NCBI RefSeq assembly: GCF_036898095.1
Contig: NC_090746.1
Location: 111,839,339-111,903,338 of the forward strand
Reading direction: 5' to 3'
DNA from: Palaemon carinicauda
Taxonomy: Eukaryota > Arthropoda > Malacostraca > Decapoda > Palaemonidae
Length of the DNA: 64,000 nt
Positions within the stretch are counted from its first letter, which is position 1. Every line of letters starts with the position of its first letter. The position numbers and the translations under genes are program-made. The notes under the pieces are model-generated. The model saw only the letters and a list, made by a program, of their open reading frames with translations. It was not told where the DNA came from and did not search any database. Shown piece by piece: positions 53,111 to 64,000 of the stretch.

Positions 53111-53551
53111 CGATGACCACATTTATACCCACAAAACGACTCTATGCTGTAGTCTAACACAAAATCTGACACCGAAAATTTTGGGACATTATCTCTGACC
53201 CCGGCCCTTACTCGATTCGGACCCCAAAAATAGGGCCCTTTTTCAATAACAACTCATATATCTTCTATAATTTTATCCGGAGAGCGAAAATATGCGATGA
53301 ACACATTTATACCCATAAAACGACTCTATGCTGTAGTCTAACACAAAATCTGACACCGAAAATTTTGGGACATAATCTCTGACCCCGGCCCTTACTCGAT
53401 TCGGACCCCAAAAATAGGGCCTTTTTTCAATGAAAACTCATATCTCTTCTATAATTTTAGCTGGAGAGCGAAAATATGCGATGACCACATTTATACCCAT
53501 AAAATGACTCTATGCTGTAGTTTAACACAAAATCTGACACCGAAAATTTTG

Positions 53552-54704
53552 GGGCATCCCCTGAAGAGGACCAAGGCAGGTCTGCTTCATAGTGCAGACG
53601 ATCAACTGGAAGTACTGCTAAGTACTCAGAGGAGTGGTCTCTGTGAGGGACCTTTCTCGCGAACGGGAGGTGTCCTTCGTAGAAGAGACTTGGAGACACC
53701 GCAGGCTGAACCGCTGGTGAGCGCCTGTGCACTATCTCAGGAACTCCAACGATGTGCGCTATCTCAGGAACTCCAACGATGTGCGTTATCTCAGGAACTC
53801 CAACGATGTGCGCTATCTCAGGAACTCCAACGATGTGCTCTAATGCGCAGGGAACGTTGGTAGCAGCCTCTGGAACAGGGTGTCTCTGGAAGGCAGTCTC
53901 AGGAACAGCAGGAACAGCAGCCGAGCGCTAGAGCGCAAGGGGACGTTTGCGCACAGGGGATACCTGGTGCTTAAGGGACTTACTCACGGTGTGAGAAAGC
54001 CTCTCCTGCCCCGGAGGGAGGAGCCCGTTGGATAACGGGGAGCGTGGGCGCCCAAAGCGCGTCAGCAGTCAGGAATGGATACGGCAGGTCAGCAGGTCCA
54101 CTGAGGGCACGAGAGACCAAAGGTCTAAACGTAGCCTGAGTAGCGAGGCCCCGAGGGGATGAGTTGCGAGACCCCGAAGGGTCAGCGCAACGAGAAACAG
54201 AAGTTTCCCAGTCACTAATCACCGAAGTGTAGAAGTGACTAAAGTTACGAGAGCCCGAGGGATCTGCGTAACTAAGGCTCTGAGACCGCGAAAGGTCAGG
54301 GAAAAAGAGAAACCGAAGTTTCCCTGTCACTAAACTCTGAAGTGTTAGTGACTGAACAGCAAGCTGTTTCAACAGGAACAATCCTCCGAAGAAGAGTCTC
54401 TATGAGTGGCCTCTCTCGCGAACGAGAGAGGTGAGCACTTCGTAGAAGAGAAATACAGTATCAGTTTGGACTTCTTCCGGCGCCGGGAAAACCTCTCCCA
54501 CTGGGAGGTAGACCACTCCCTACAAACTTTACCTCTGTCACACCGTTGGCCCCTGCAAAAAGGACATAAGGTGTGAGGGTCCGTTTCGACCGCCGACATA
54601 TATGTACCACAAGGGCGGTCAGGTAATCCAGGACACTTCCTCATAGTAGAGGCCAACTTCCAAGCACTGAAAAGAAAAAGCAAAACTAGATCAAAGACTG
54701 CCAA
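53552..54704 (-). pseudogene. DIRS C gag-like gene, N-terminal part, cut off by the satellite
   Basis: This minus-strand gene starts near 54704 or, more plausibly, at the internal Met at 54644. The first 75 residues carry a Cys/His pattern: Cys24, Cys32, His44, Cys47, Cys50, Cys55 and Cys61 (MRKCPGLPDRPCG, then DPHTLCPFCRG), a likely zinc-binding motif. A conserved-looking STSQWERF and a basic patch (SRRRKK) follow. Downstream, the 53980-54381 frame carries a repeated DPSGSRNxS phrase. Four 27-bp repeats follow, and the satellite then cuts the gene at 53551. Gag-like proteins of DIRS elements bind the element RNA; here this is inferred from position and the Cys/His cluster. Confidence 0.6.
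53732..53839. repeat. Four tandem 27-bp units in DIRS C gag
   Basis: Four nearly identical copies of a 27-bp unit containing tcaggaactccaacgatgtg. The length is a multiple of three, so each adds nine residues (ALSQELQRC in the plus reading). This is another in-frame tandem expansion in a DIRS gag gene. Confidence 0.95.
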
Positions 54705-54746
54705 TAAGCGAGGGTGGGAGCAGACGTCTGTTCATCACCCGAGCCA

Positions 54747-54840
54747 AAAGCAAAGTGAGCTAGTCACAGGTGTGTGAGGAGTAAAAATTCTAATGACTTG
54801 TCATTTCAGCTACGCCGAAAGTAATACCCATATTAAATAG
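54747..54840 (-). repeat. DIRS C inverted terminal repeat, high-coordinate copy
   Basis: This contains gtgtgtgagg, gacttgtcatttcagctac and gccgaaagtaatacccat, pairing in inverted orientation with 15631-15765. The outer end continues as tttgtatttcggttacgga to AAT at 54868-54870. Confidence 0.85.
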
Positions 54841-54870
54841 TGTGGTTTGTATTTCGGTTACGGAACAAAT

Positions 54871-56339
54871 AAGTTACTCATGATAGAGCAATTCGCATTA
54901 TCGGAACACTTCAAGCAAAAAAAATTTCACTCATCATTGGATCACCAAAGATTATTGCGATAATTAACATTCTGTACCTTTGCAGTCTCTCCCTTATTTT
55001 CACTATTTGCAAATGAATAACCATAAAATTTACTTATAACATCAGCACTGTATAAAAAATCTTTGCCACAAGTTTAGGGTTTTTCCTCATTGCCGTCAAT
55101 GGGATGTAGGCAACAGTATTTAATCTATTGATGAATTACAGTATTAAATCTATGTATGTGCTTGGACAAATATTCTGGCTTTTTACTTACCGTAGTTATG
55201 ATTATCAATGTCCACAGTCACATCCTGGTATCAAAACCTCTCTCAGCTCACGAGTCGGCTTGGTACTGTAGTCAACAAACTAACCTCAGTCATCGGACCA
55301 TGACGACGACATCTGCACTGCTTTCAATGTCTTGTCCAAGGTTTATTCTGTTGAGGTAAAAAACCTTGATTATGATGTACAGTATTCATTACTCATTACG
55401 ATATCTCAGTAATATACTGTACAGTAGTCAGTCCCCTAAGGAAGAACGTCATGCCTTCCAAGATTGGGTTCTCAAATGTAAATTAGTCGAGGCATTTAGG
55501 TACTAATACGACATCACTTCCCTCCACTTTTTAGTCAGTTGATCTACCTACTCGCGAGGCCTAGCAAAATTGTAAATTAAGAAGTTCTGTAGCTATTTCC
55601 ACATGGAATAATTTTTAAAAGTTGATTTTGATTTTCCTTTACATTAAAATCATTTAAAATTAATTGAAAACATAATTTCATATCTAAAGAGAATGGGGAT
55701 CCAATGTAGTATTGTTTAGCCAGTCAAAGGAACCAATAACACACTAGTGGTAGTATCTCAACGGGTGGCTGATGTTCTAGCTAACCTATTACCTAACCGC
55801 AAAATGAAATTCAACATCTACAGAAATAAAACACTACTTCAAATAAGTAAGCCTACAAGACATAAAACCAGTATACGGAAAGCAATGACATATGAAGTGA
55901 TGTAAGCATTGATCTATCTTTTCCAAGTTCTACAAACACAAAAATTGGTATTGAAGGAACTTAACTTTGGAAATTGACAATGGAAATTAGACTGTATTCT
56001 TGATAAAGATCCATGTTTAAAACCTTCTTGGTTAAACTGAAAGTATAAATAATGTATAGAAAACAATTGAAATTTCAAAGATTCTAGGCTACACATCTGA
56101 ATTTCCTAAATATTGTTGTTTTCAGACCTTATGATATTCACTATTCAGGCAAAAGATAATTTAGGCCAAATAGCTGAGTAGAAAAAACAAAAAAGGTCCT
56201 ATAAAACATAGCCAGGATTGCAAACGTGTGAGGAGTATTGTGATAACGGCTCACTAAAGAGTTTGGGATAGTGTGTATTTGTAGAATGGTAAAAATTACT
56301 CATACCAGAGACAGGCAGGAGAAATTTCTGAAAAATTGT
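54871..56339. other. AT-rich DNA, no gene recognised
   Basis: Non-repetitive-looking AT-rich sequence to the right of DIRS C. The frames at 55156-55359 and 55914-56096 have no recognisable domain. No RNA gene or promoter was identified. Confidence 0.6.
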
Positions 56340-57985
56340 GTTATCGCAAAACTGCTGGCGCAGTCAGGGGAAGGCTACTGGCTTGCACACACGCGGAAGA
56401 GATTTGGGAGCTCACACAGAAGACTTCTGGCGTGTAGGACAGCGACGTCGCACGCGTGAGGGAGAGTGCTGGCGCGCAAGAGAACGCTAGAGCGTAGGAG
56501 AGCGCTAGCGAGCAGGAGACCGAAGGTGCACGGGCACGCGCTGAGTTTTCAGTGAGCTCTGTTGAGTCGGTGATCGTAGGTTGACTGGTGAGCGCTGGCG
56601 TGCAGGACAACGGTGGCTAGCAGGAGACTGAAGTTGCACGGACGCGCGCTAAGGTTTCGGTGAGCTCTGTTGCATTGGCGATCGTAGGCTGGCCAGCAGG
56701 TTAGCTGGTAGGACGATCAGGAACTGGGATGTACCCTTTGGAAGGGCGAACATCCACCGATGGAGATCGCCAACGATCCACAGAAGAGTCGAGAACCGAA
56801 GTCCAAGGACTACCTGTAGCATCGTCAGAAGGTCCAGGTACAGATGACGCCCATGAGGGCCGGTGGATCAGTAAGCTGACCTTCAGCAGTAGCAATCCTC
56901 CGAAGAGGAGTCTCTATGAGTGGCCCCTCTCGCGAATGAGAGAGGTGATCACTTCGCAGGAGAGACTTGCCTAAGACTATGCTCAGCCCCCGAAGGAAGA
57001 GAGACTCAGCAAGGGGGGGGGGGGAGCGTAGTCTAGGCGAAGACAGCAACAGCAGTCGGAGTCGATGAAGTGATGAAGATGCAGGAAGTTCTCCCTTGGA
57101 AGGGAGAAACAACCCCACACCTGGGGAGGAAAACTCTCCCTCGGAAGGAAAAGTATCCTACCCTTGGAGCCTAGTCTCCTGGTAGTGCCCTAAGATGATC
57201 TGACAAGAGCGCTGCCTGAGGATGCGTATCTGGAGCTAGTTCCTTGAAGATCAAGTGCTGCCACGGGCATACTTCTATGAGAAGGGATGACGCCCATGAT
57301 GACGCCCATGATGACGTCCTCTGAGGGTCGGCAGTGACAGCAGATTCCCCAGGCATAAACAGAACAGCTCTGCTTCGTCGGCTCTCTAAGTTGAATGAAG
57401 AACTGCATCGCTGAGGAAAAATTAAATACATTACAGTATGTACCAAAACCTCCCTCGGGAGGAACACCAAGTCCACGAAGGAAAAGGAGACCACCGAGGG
57501 AACAAACATAAAATGAGAACTGCACCCTCCCTTCCTCGGTCATCAACAACAGTAAAAGGGGAGCGGAGAGTAACTGTAATAAAACAAGAATTACAATTAT
57601 TTAAATCAGCGAAAAATATTCACTAAGAGGAAGAACCACTGATCCTCTGAAGAGAAGTGTTCCTCACGGAGAGGCTGAAAAGTTAAATACAATTATAATT
57701 TCACTTAAATAATTAAGAAAACAATTGGAAGCGGAACCTACCCCGCGAACGGGAAAGGTGCTCCCCCTCTTAGTACACTGTCGGAAGCCCATGAAAAGTG
57801 AACGGCCTTGAGAATAGAAAGACCGAAGTCAATCTCTGAAAGGCCACACTCCCTTCCCTCAGTAATCCATATGTTCCTCATGGAAGAGGGTAAGGTGAAG
57901 ACAACAGTTGAACAAGGAGGGTCCAAACGATGACAATTCCTCTGCGGCGGAGGCGGCCGAATCAACGGTAGGTTATTCGCCGACT

Positions 57986-58568
<583 letters not shown>

Positions 58569-58974
58569 TAAAATTACAGTTTCAACCATTATGGGGAAAC
58601 TGGAATAAAAATATATTTGTTGCATCAGAAATAGTGTAGTTCCAACGGATTTAACGTTTATTTTGACCGCCAACCATCCGATTTAGAGATTTACTATGTA
58701 CAGTAATTGGAGTTAAAACAACGAGTTTTTCCAGAAAAATCAGTGTTTGTAACCGTGTTTTTATTGTTTTTGTTTCATATTATGTTGTAATGCAGAAAGA
58801 CCCTACTTCATCCCAACAATTATGGGGGACACCAGATGGGAACCGGGGTTTTGGGTGGGGGGGGGGCGTCAAATGATATTTGCAATAAAAAAAATGGTTT
58901 ATGTAAGAAAACAAATCCTGAAAGCTGTTAAGTAAACCACAGACCTTAATCTTTCATCACAAACCTATCCCTAA

Positions 58975-59352
58975 ACTAAACCAGCTAACCTAACAAACAC
59001 CCCTAATCTAACCTAGAAGGACCCCGGTCACAGACCCTAGACCTACTCCTAAACTAAACCCGCTAACCTAACAAACCCCCCTAACCTAACCTAGAAGCCC
59101 CCGGTCTCGGACCCTAAACCTACCCCTAATCTAAACCAGCTAACCTAACAAACCCCCCTAACCTAACCTAGAAGGACCGTGGTCACAGACCCTAGACCTA
59201 CCCCTAAACTAAACCAGCTAACCTAACAAACCCCCCTAACCTAACCTAGAAGCCCCCGGTCTCGGACCCTAAACCTACCCCTAATCTAAACCAGCTAACC
59301 TAATAAACCCCCTAACCTAACCTAGAATGCCCCCGGTCACAGACCCTAGACC
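58975..59352 (-). repeat. Tandem units with CCTAACCTAA motifs (left arm)
   Basis: About four units of roughly 85-95 bp, each with ctaacctaacctagaa, a ggtcacagacc or ggtctcggacc core, cctagacctacccctaa and ctaaaccagctaacctaac. On the complement these contain GGTTAGGTTAGG, two steps of the arthropod TTAGG telomere repeat, embedded in a longer unit. It is not a true telomere array. Confidence 0.85.
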
Positions 59353-59526
59353 TACCCCAATAGGTGAATCACATTTAGCACACTTAACACTTTATGGGTA
59401 ATACTGAATGCTCTCTAAGAAACCTATTCACAACCTCTGGAGTACCATTATAACTTCATGAAATCAAGCGATCACCTCAAAATACGAATAGCGACATATA
59501 TTGCACACCTGCACTGAAGGATCCAT
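59353..59526 (-). pseudogene. Merlin/ISXO2-like transposase N-terminus, mirrored broken copy
   Basis: The complement of this segment matches 62113-62280 of the right arm, starting at an ATG at 59526. The phrase ggtttcttagagagcattca is shared. A one-base deletion near 59,460 and changes after gggtaatac disrupt the frame. It is present because the arms are inverted copies of each other. Confidence 0.55.
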
Positions 59527-59745
59527 GACACTTAAGTAACGAGAGTGCTGAACGTATAGAGACCGGCAGGTTTCAAAATCGAAAACAAACGACAATCAGG
59601 CGTTTCTCCCACAATGAAATAGGAAAAAAAAAAATACTATCGGTTACAATGGTATATTGCACGAAAAACAGATCCTTGGGATAAGAATGAGAGAGAAAAT
59701 GAATCGTCCAATATTTCCGTAAGCCATTCCTTACGATAGTTTCTA

Positions 59746-61296
<1,551 letters not shown>

Positions 61297-61345
61297 ATAT
61301 TAAATTTACAGTATATGTTCCATATTTTCACCCCCGTGGAATAAG

Positions 61346-61348
<3 letters not shown>

Positions 61349-61414
<66 letters not shown>
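61349..61414. repeat. (TA)n microsatellite
   Basis: A short nearly pure TA tract bordering the DIRS terminal-repeat relic on its right. Confidence 0.95.
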
Positions 61415-61417
<3 letters not shown>

Positions 61418-61560
61418 CGGTGTGTGAGTGGGAGTGGTAACAAGCTACCCCCCCCCCCGCTAACTAGTGGTATGGGTAGTTAACCGTCGCTAAATTTTAA
61501 TGGCTAGTCATTTCAGCTTCGCAGAAAGTAATACCCCTAAATAAACAGCGTAGATTTGTA
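61415..61560 (-). repeat. DIRS-type terminal repeat relic
   Basis: The sequence caccggtgtgtgag, a C11 run, gctaactagtgg, gttaaccgtcgctaaatttt, gctagtcatttcagcttcg and attccagttacggaacaaat corresponds, in inverted orientation, to the low ITR of element C (15636-15760). It matches the high-end ITR in the same orientation. No coding region accompanies it. It is a solo terminal repeat or the broken end of a lost copy. Confidence 0.8.
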
Positions 61561-61565
61561 TTCCA

Positions 61566-61835
61566 GTTACGGAACAAATATCTCCCAAATAATGACCTCC
61601 GGGGTTTGCGAGCACAGCTCAACAAAGGAGCAGTCATGATTTTTTTTGCGAGCGAGGCAAGCCAAGGCAGAGCAAAAGCCCTTATTTTCAACCAAATATC
61701 TCCAATATAAGACCCATGGTGCTTGCGAGCACAGCTGAACATGTACCGCATGTCAGAACATACGAGCAGTGATGTAATGTTAATTTTGCAAGCGAAGCAA
61801 GCCACGGCGGAGCAAAAATCATTACAACAGTTATC
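61566..61835. repeat. Two tandem copies of a roughly 120-140-bp unit
   Basis: Copy 1 (61566-61680) and copy 2 (61686-61822) share atatctcc, gcttgcgagcacagctgaac or its variant gtttgcgagcacagctcaac, gcgagcgaggcaagcca or gcaagcgaagcaagcca, and gcagagcaaaa or gcggagcaaaa. No coding role is evident. Confidence 0.85.
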
Positions 61836-62112
61836 GAGGCAAGTCAAATAACATTCAGTATCATCAACACATTACCAACGCTGGAAATGGCCAATATCGT
61901 AAGGAAAGGCTTACGGAAATATTGGAAGATTCTTTTTGCCTCTCATTCTTATCTCAAGGATCTGTTTTTCGTGCAATATACCATTGTAACTGATAGTATT
62001 TTTTTTTTTTTTTTTCCTATTTCATTGTGGGAGAAACACCTGATTATCGTTTGTTTTCGATTTTGAAACCTGCCGGTCTCTATACGTTCAGCACTCTCGT
62101 TACTTAACTGTC

Positions 62113-62319
62113 ATGGATCCTCCGGTGCAGGTGTGCAATATATGTCGCTATTCGTATTTTGAGGTGATCGCTCGATCTCATGGAAGTTATAATGGTACTC
62201 CAGAGGTTGTGAATAGGTTTCTTAGAGAGCATTCAGTATTACCCGTAAGTGTTAAGTGTGCTAAATGTAATTCACCTTTACTTTTCCATGAGGTACTGAT
62301 TAGGGGTAGGTTTAGGTAG
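62113..62319 (+). CDS. Short ORF, probable N-terminus of a Merlin/ISXO2-like transposase
   Basis: This 68-codon ORF starts at an ATG in ctgtcatggatcc and reads MDPPVQVCNICRYSYFEVI. It continues to a segment NRFLREHSVLPVSVKCAKC with CNIC and CAKC cysteine pairs and ends when the GGTTAGG tandem units begin. The 'FL-x-EH-x-[LV]LP-x-x-x-x-C-x-x-C' layout resembles the start of Merlin-type (IS1016/ISXO2) transposases, which have a Cys pair before the DDE domain. No DDE domain follows, so at most this is a relic or a captured 5' end. The mirrored copy in the left arm is frameshifted, while this one is intact. Confidence 0.5.
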   Translation: MDPPVQVCNICRYSYFEVIARSHGSYNGTPEVVNRFLREHSVLPVSVKCAKCNSPLLFHEVLIRGRFR

Positions 62320-62965
62320 GTCTAGGGTCTGAGACCGGGGTCGTTCTAGGTTAGGTTAGGGGGTTTATTAGGTTAGCTGGTTTAGTTTAGGGGTAGGTCT
62401 AGGGTCTGTGACCGGGATCCTTCTAGCTTAGGTTAGGGGGGTTTGTTAGGTTAGCTGGTTTAGATTAGGGGTAGGATTAGGTAGGTCTAGGGTCTGAGAC
62501 TGGGGTCCTTCTAGGTTAGGTTAGGGGGGTTTGTTAGGTTAGTTGGTTTAGATTAGGGGTAGGTTTAGATAGGTCTAGGGTCTGAGACTGGGGTTGTTCT
62601 AGGTTAGGTTAGGGGGGTTTGTTAGGTTAGTTGGTTTAGATTAGGGGTAGGTTTAGGTAGGTCTAGGGTCTGAGACCGGGGTCGTTCTAGGTTAGGTTAG
62701 CTGGTTTAGATTAGGGGTAGGTTTAGGTAGGTCTAGGGTCTGTGACCGGGGGCATTCTAGGTTAGGTTAGGGGGGTTTGTTAGGTTAGCTGGTTTAGTTT
62801 AGGGGTAGGTTTAGGTAGGTCTAGGGTCTGAGACTGGGGTCGTTCTAGGTTAGGTTAGCTGGTTTAGATTAGGGGTAGGTTTAGGTAGGTCTAGGGTCTA
62901 AGACCGGGGTCGTTCTAGGTTAGGTTAGGGGGGTTTGTTAGGTTAGCTGGTTTAGTTTAGGGATA
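62300..62965 (+). repeat. Tandem units with GGTTAGGTTAGG motifs (right arm)
   Basis: About eight units, each built from taggggtaggtttaggtagg, tctagggtctgagaccgggg and ttctaggttaggttagg, some with a further ggggggtttgttaggttag section. Unit length alternates according to whether that section is present. The same units occur inverted at 58975-59352 in fewer copies. Confidence 0.9.
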
Positions 62966-63337
62966 GGTTTAGGGTTTGTGATGAAAGATTAAGGTCTGTG
63001 GTATACTTAAAAGCTTTCAGGATTTGTTTTCTAACATAAACCATTTTTTTTATTGCAAATATCATTTGACCCCGCCCCCCGAAAACCCAGTTGCCACCTG
63101 GTGTCCCCCATAATTGTTGGGATGAAGTAGGGTCTTAGCATTACAACATATGAAAAAAAAAACAATAAAAACACGGTTACAAACACTGATTTTTCTAGAA
63201 AAACTCGTTGTTTCAACTCCAATTACATAGTAAGTCTCTAAATCGGATAGTTTGCGGTCAAAATAAACGTTAAATCCGTTGCAACAAATATATTTTTATT
63301 CCAGTTTCCCCATAATGGTTGAAACTGTAATTTTACC

Positions 63338-64000
63338 GTATTCTGAAAGACTGAAGACTTTAAGGCCTTCTAAAGAAAATTTAGACAATCTGAAAACCTA
63401 ATAATGTAGTGTATAGGATTCCCCTGTGTGATAGGACCCGCAAAATAAAGATTGGGTGTAACGAAATGCCAAATAAGATCAAACATGGTAGCCACAACCC
63501 AGATATAAGGGTAATTTTGTATATTATTCCATGCTAATGTAACCTAGGAAAACTACTGAAAACTACTGTTTCTTCCAGAAAAAAATTACGATATCTTCAA
63601 AAATGACACTCGTTTCGATATAAGCTAGCCAGGGATAAGGCAAGATTGTGATGTTGAAACAGAGAATCCTAATCAGCAGTGGGCCTCATTAACGAATTTC
63701 CTTGCAAAATACAAAGACCCAGTAATGCATTTTTTAATAAGGCTACGTTTCTAGGTAAATTTATACGCAACTTACAATGGGGGATTCAAAGAGGTTGGAG
63801 CGCTGACCAAAGACTCTCACTATATAAGTGTTGCCAGAGGGTCACTGAATAATTTCTGAGGAATTTGCAACAAAATTCCTGGATATTTCCAAGAATTCCT
63901 GACAATCATTCTATTTGTTATCATGAATAGATTATACAAAAGGAAATAAGAAAAAAAATCAATTGTACATTCTTCTTATATGAATTTAAAGAAAAATTCA
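63338..64000. other. Unassigned AT-rich DNA
   Basis: No coding frame, RNA gene or repeat could be recognised from the end of the inverted repeat to the window edge. Confidence 0.5.

Larger units (their letters stand above)
21501..53551. repeat. Satellite DNA array, 184-bp monomer, about 174 copies
   Basis: This is one uninterrupted head-to-tail array. In clean copies the distance between successive tttgggac marks is 184 bp (for example 32086, 32270, 32454). Conserved landmarks in each monomer are tctgaccccggcccttactc, attcggaccccaaaaatagg, ttcaataaaaactcatatat, ttagccggagagcgaaaata, cacatttatacccataaaac and ctatgctgtagtctaacaca. Each monomer holds an AATAAA hexamer on plus. The array ends abruptly in mid-monomer at 53551 beside gggcatcccctgaa. 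Open frames inside it, including identical 65- and 67-residue frames, are by-products of the repeat and not genes. I do not recognise the satellite as a named family. Confidence 0.98.
15579..54870 (-). mobile_element. DIRS-like retrotransposon C, expanded to 39 kb by a satellite array
   Basis: The ends carry inverted terminal repeats (15631-15765 and about 54747-54840). An internal complementary region (15813-15913) joins complements of both outer ends. The trinucleotide AAT is shared at both borders (15579-15581 and 54868-54870) with no longer target duplication, so the pre-insertion site would read cctaaAATaagtt. The coding relics are all on minus: recombinase and RT at the low end, gag start at the high end. 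Without the 500-N gap and the satellite (21001-53551) the element would be about 6.7 kb, close to element B. Either the array entered or grew inside the gag region, or the scaffold join is wrong. Confidence 0.82.
61896..63337 (-). repeat. Right arm of the large inverted repeat (element E)
   Basis: The arm ends gttgaaactgtaattttacc, the inverted complement of the left arm start at 58567. It includes a poly-T run near 62,000, the transposase-like ORF at 62113, the expanded GGTTAGG units and the shared ccataattgttgggatgaag segment. I found no clear target duplication outside the arms; the left border abuts (TA)n. Confidence 0.9.

Noticed and set aside
21501..53551. CENP-B box in the 184-bp monomer
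   Set aside because: I looked for the NTTCGNNNNANNCGGGN pattern on both strands around attcggacccc and ccggcc. Key positions do not match, so no CENP-B site is claimed despite the centromere-like repeat structure.
21501..53551. CRISPR array
   Set aside because: The array is a contiguous 184-bp tandem repeat without unique spacers, in a eukaryotic context.
15579..54870. Endogenous retrovirus or conventional LTR retrotransposon
   Set aside because: There are no direct LTRs, integrase or protease. The ends are inverted and the pol gene includes a tyrosine recombinase, so a DIRS-like assignment fits better.

Overview
This window looks like repeat-dominated genomic DNA from a eukaryote, most likely a decapod crustacean. 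The evidence is the combination of DIRS-like tyrosine-recombinase retrotransposons, a Tigger/pogo transposon, a hAT element, very long (TA)n tracts, and GGTTAGG motifs related to the arthropod TTAGG telomere repeat. The species assignment is inference. I see no intact host gene, tRNA, rRNA or CRISPR array. Every protein-coding signal belongs to a mobile element, and nearly all are broken.

Region 1 (1-15,578). A tandem repeat of about 1.04 kb is present in two full copies and one partial copy (1140-3020; 3207-3746 plus 13267-13868; 13869-14240). Copy 1 is split by a 713-bp hAT-type element (1978-2690) with an 8-bp target duplication. Copy 2 is split by a Tigger-type transposon (3747-13266) flanked by TA. 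The intact sequence of the sister copy serves as the empty site in each case. Inside the Tigger, downstream of its broken DDD transposase (4075-5808), sits a complete-length DIRS-like element B (6076-13015, coding on minus). It has inverted terminal repeats, an internal complementary region, a gag-like gene full of short tandem repeats, and a decayed RT-RNase H-tyrosine recombinase gene.

Region 2 (15,579-54,870). A second DIRS-like element, C, also lies on the minus strand. Its two ends are 39 kb apart. Its recombinase, RNase H and RT relics lie at 16.3-19.0 kb, a GC-rich degenerate tandem repeat follows at 20.0-20.9 kb, and its gag start lies at 53.6-54.7 kb. Between them are a 500-N assembly gap and a satellite array of about 32 kb (21,501-53,551) with a 184-bp monomer. 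A 14-bp sequence occurs on both sides of the gap plus array. The array has clear higher-order structure, including two adjacent blocks offset by 4,774 bp and a further 1,833-bp duplication.

Region 3 (54,871-64,000). This holds a fragment (D) of a third DIRS-like gag region, (TA)n tracts, and a large inverted repeat (arms 58567-59745 and 61896-63337). The arms carry tandem units rich in GGTTAGG and the N-terminal part of a probable Merlin/ISXO2-type transposase. The spacer contains about 1 kb of (TA)n/(GA)n and a DIRS terminal-repeat relic.

The layout is therefore several generations of nested insertion: tandem unit, then Tigger, then DIRS B; and DIRS C, then satellite. No functional host operon or pathway can be read here.
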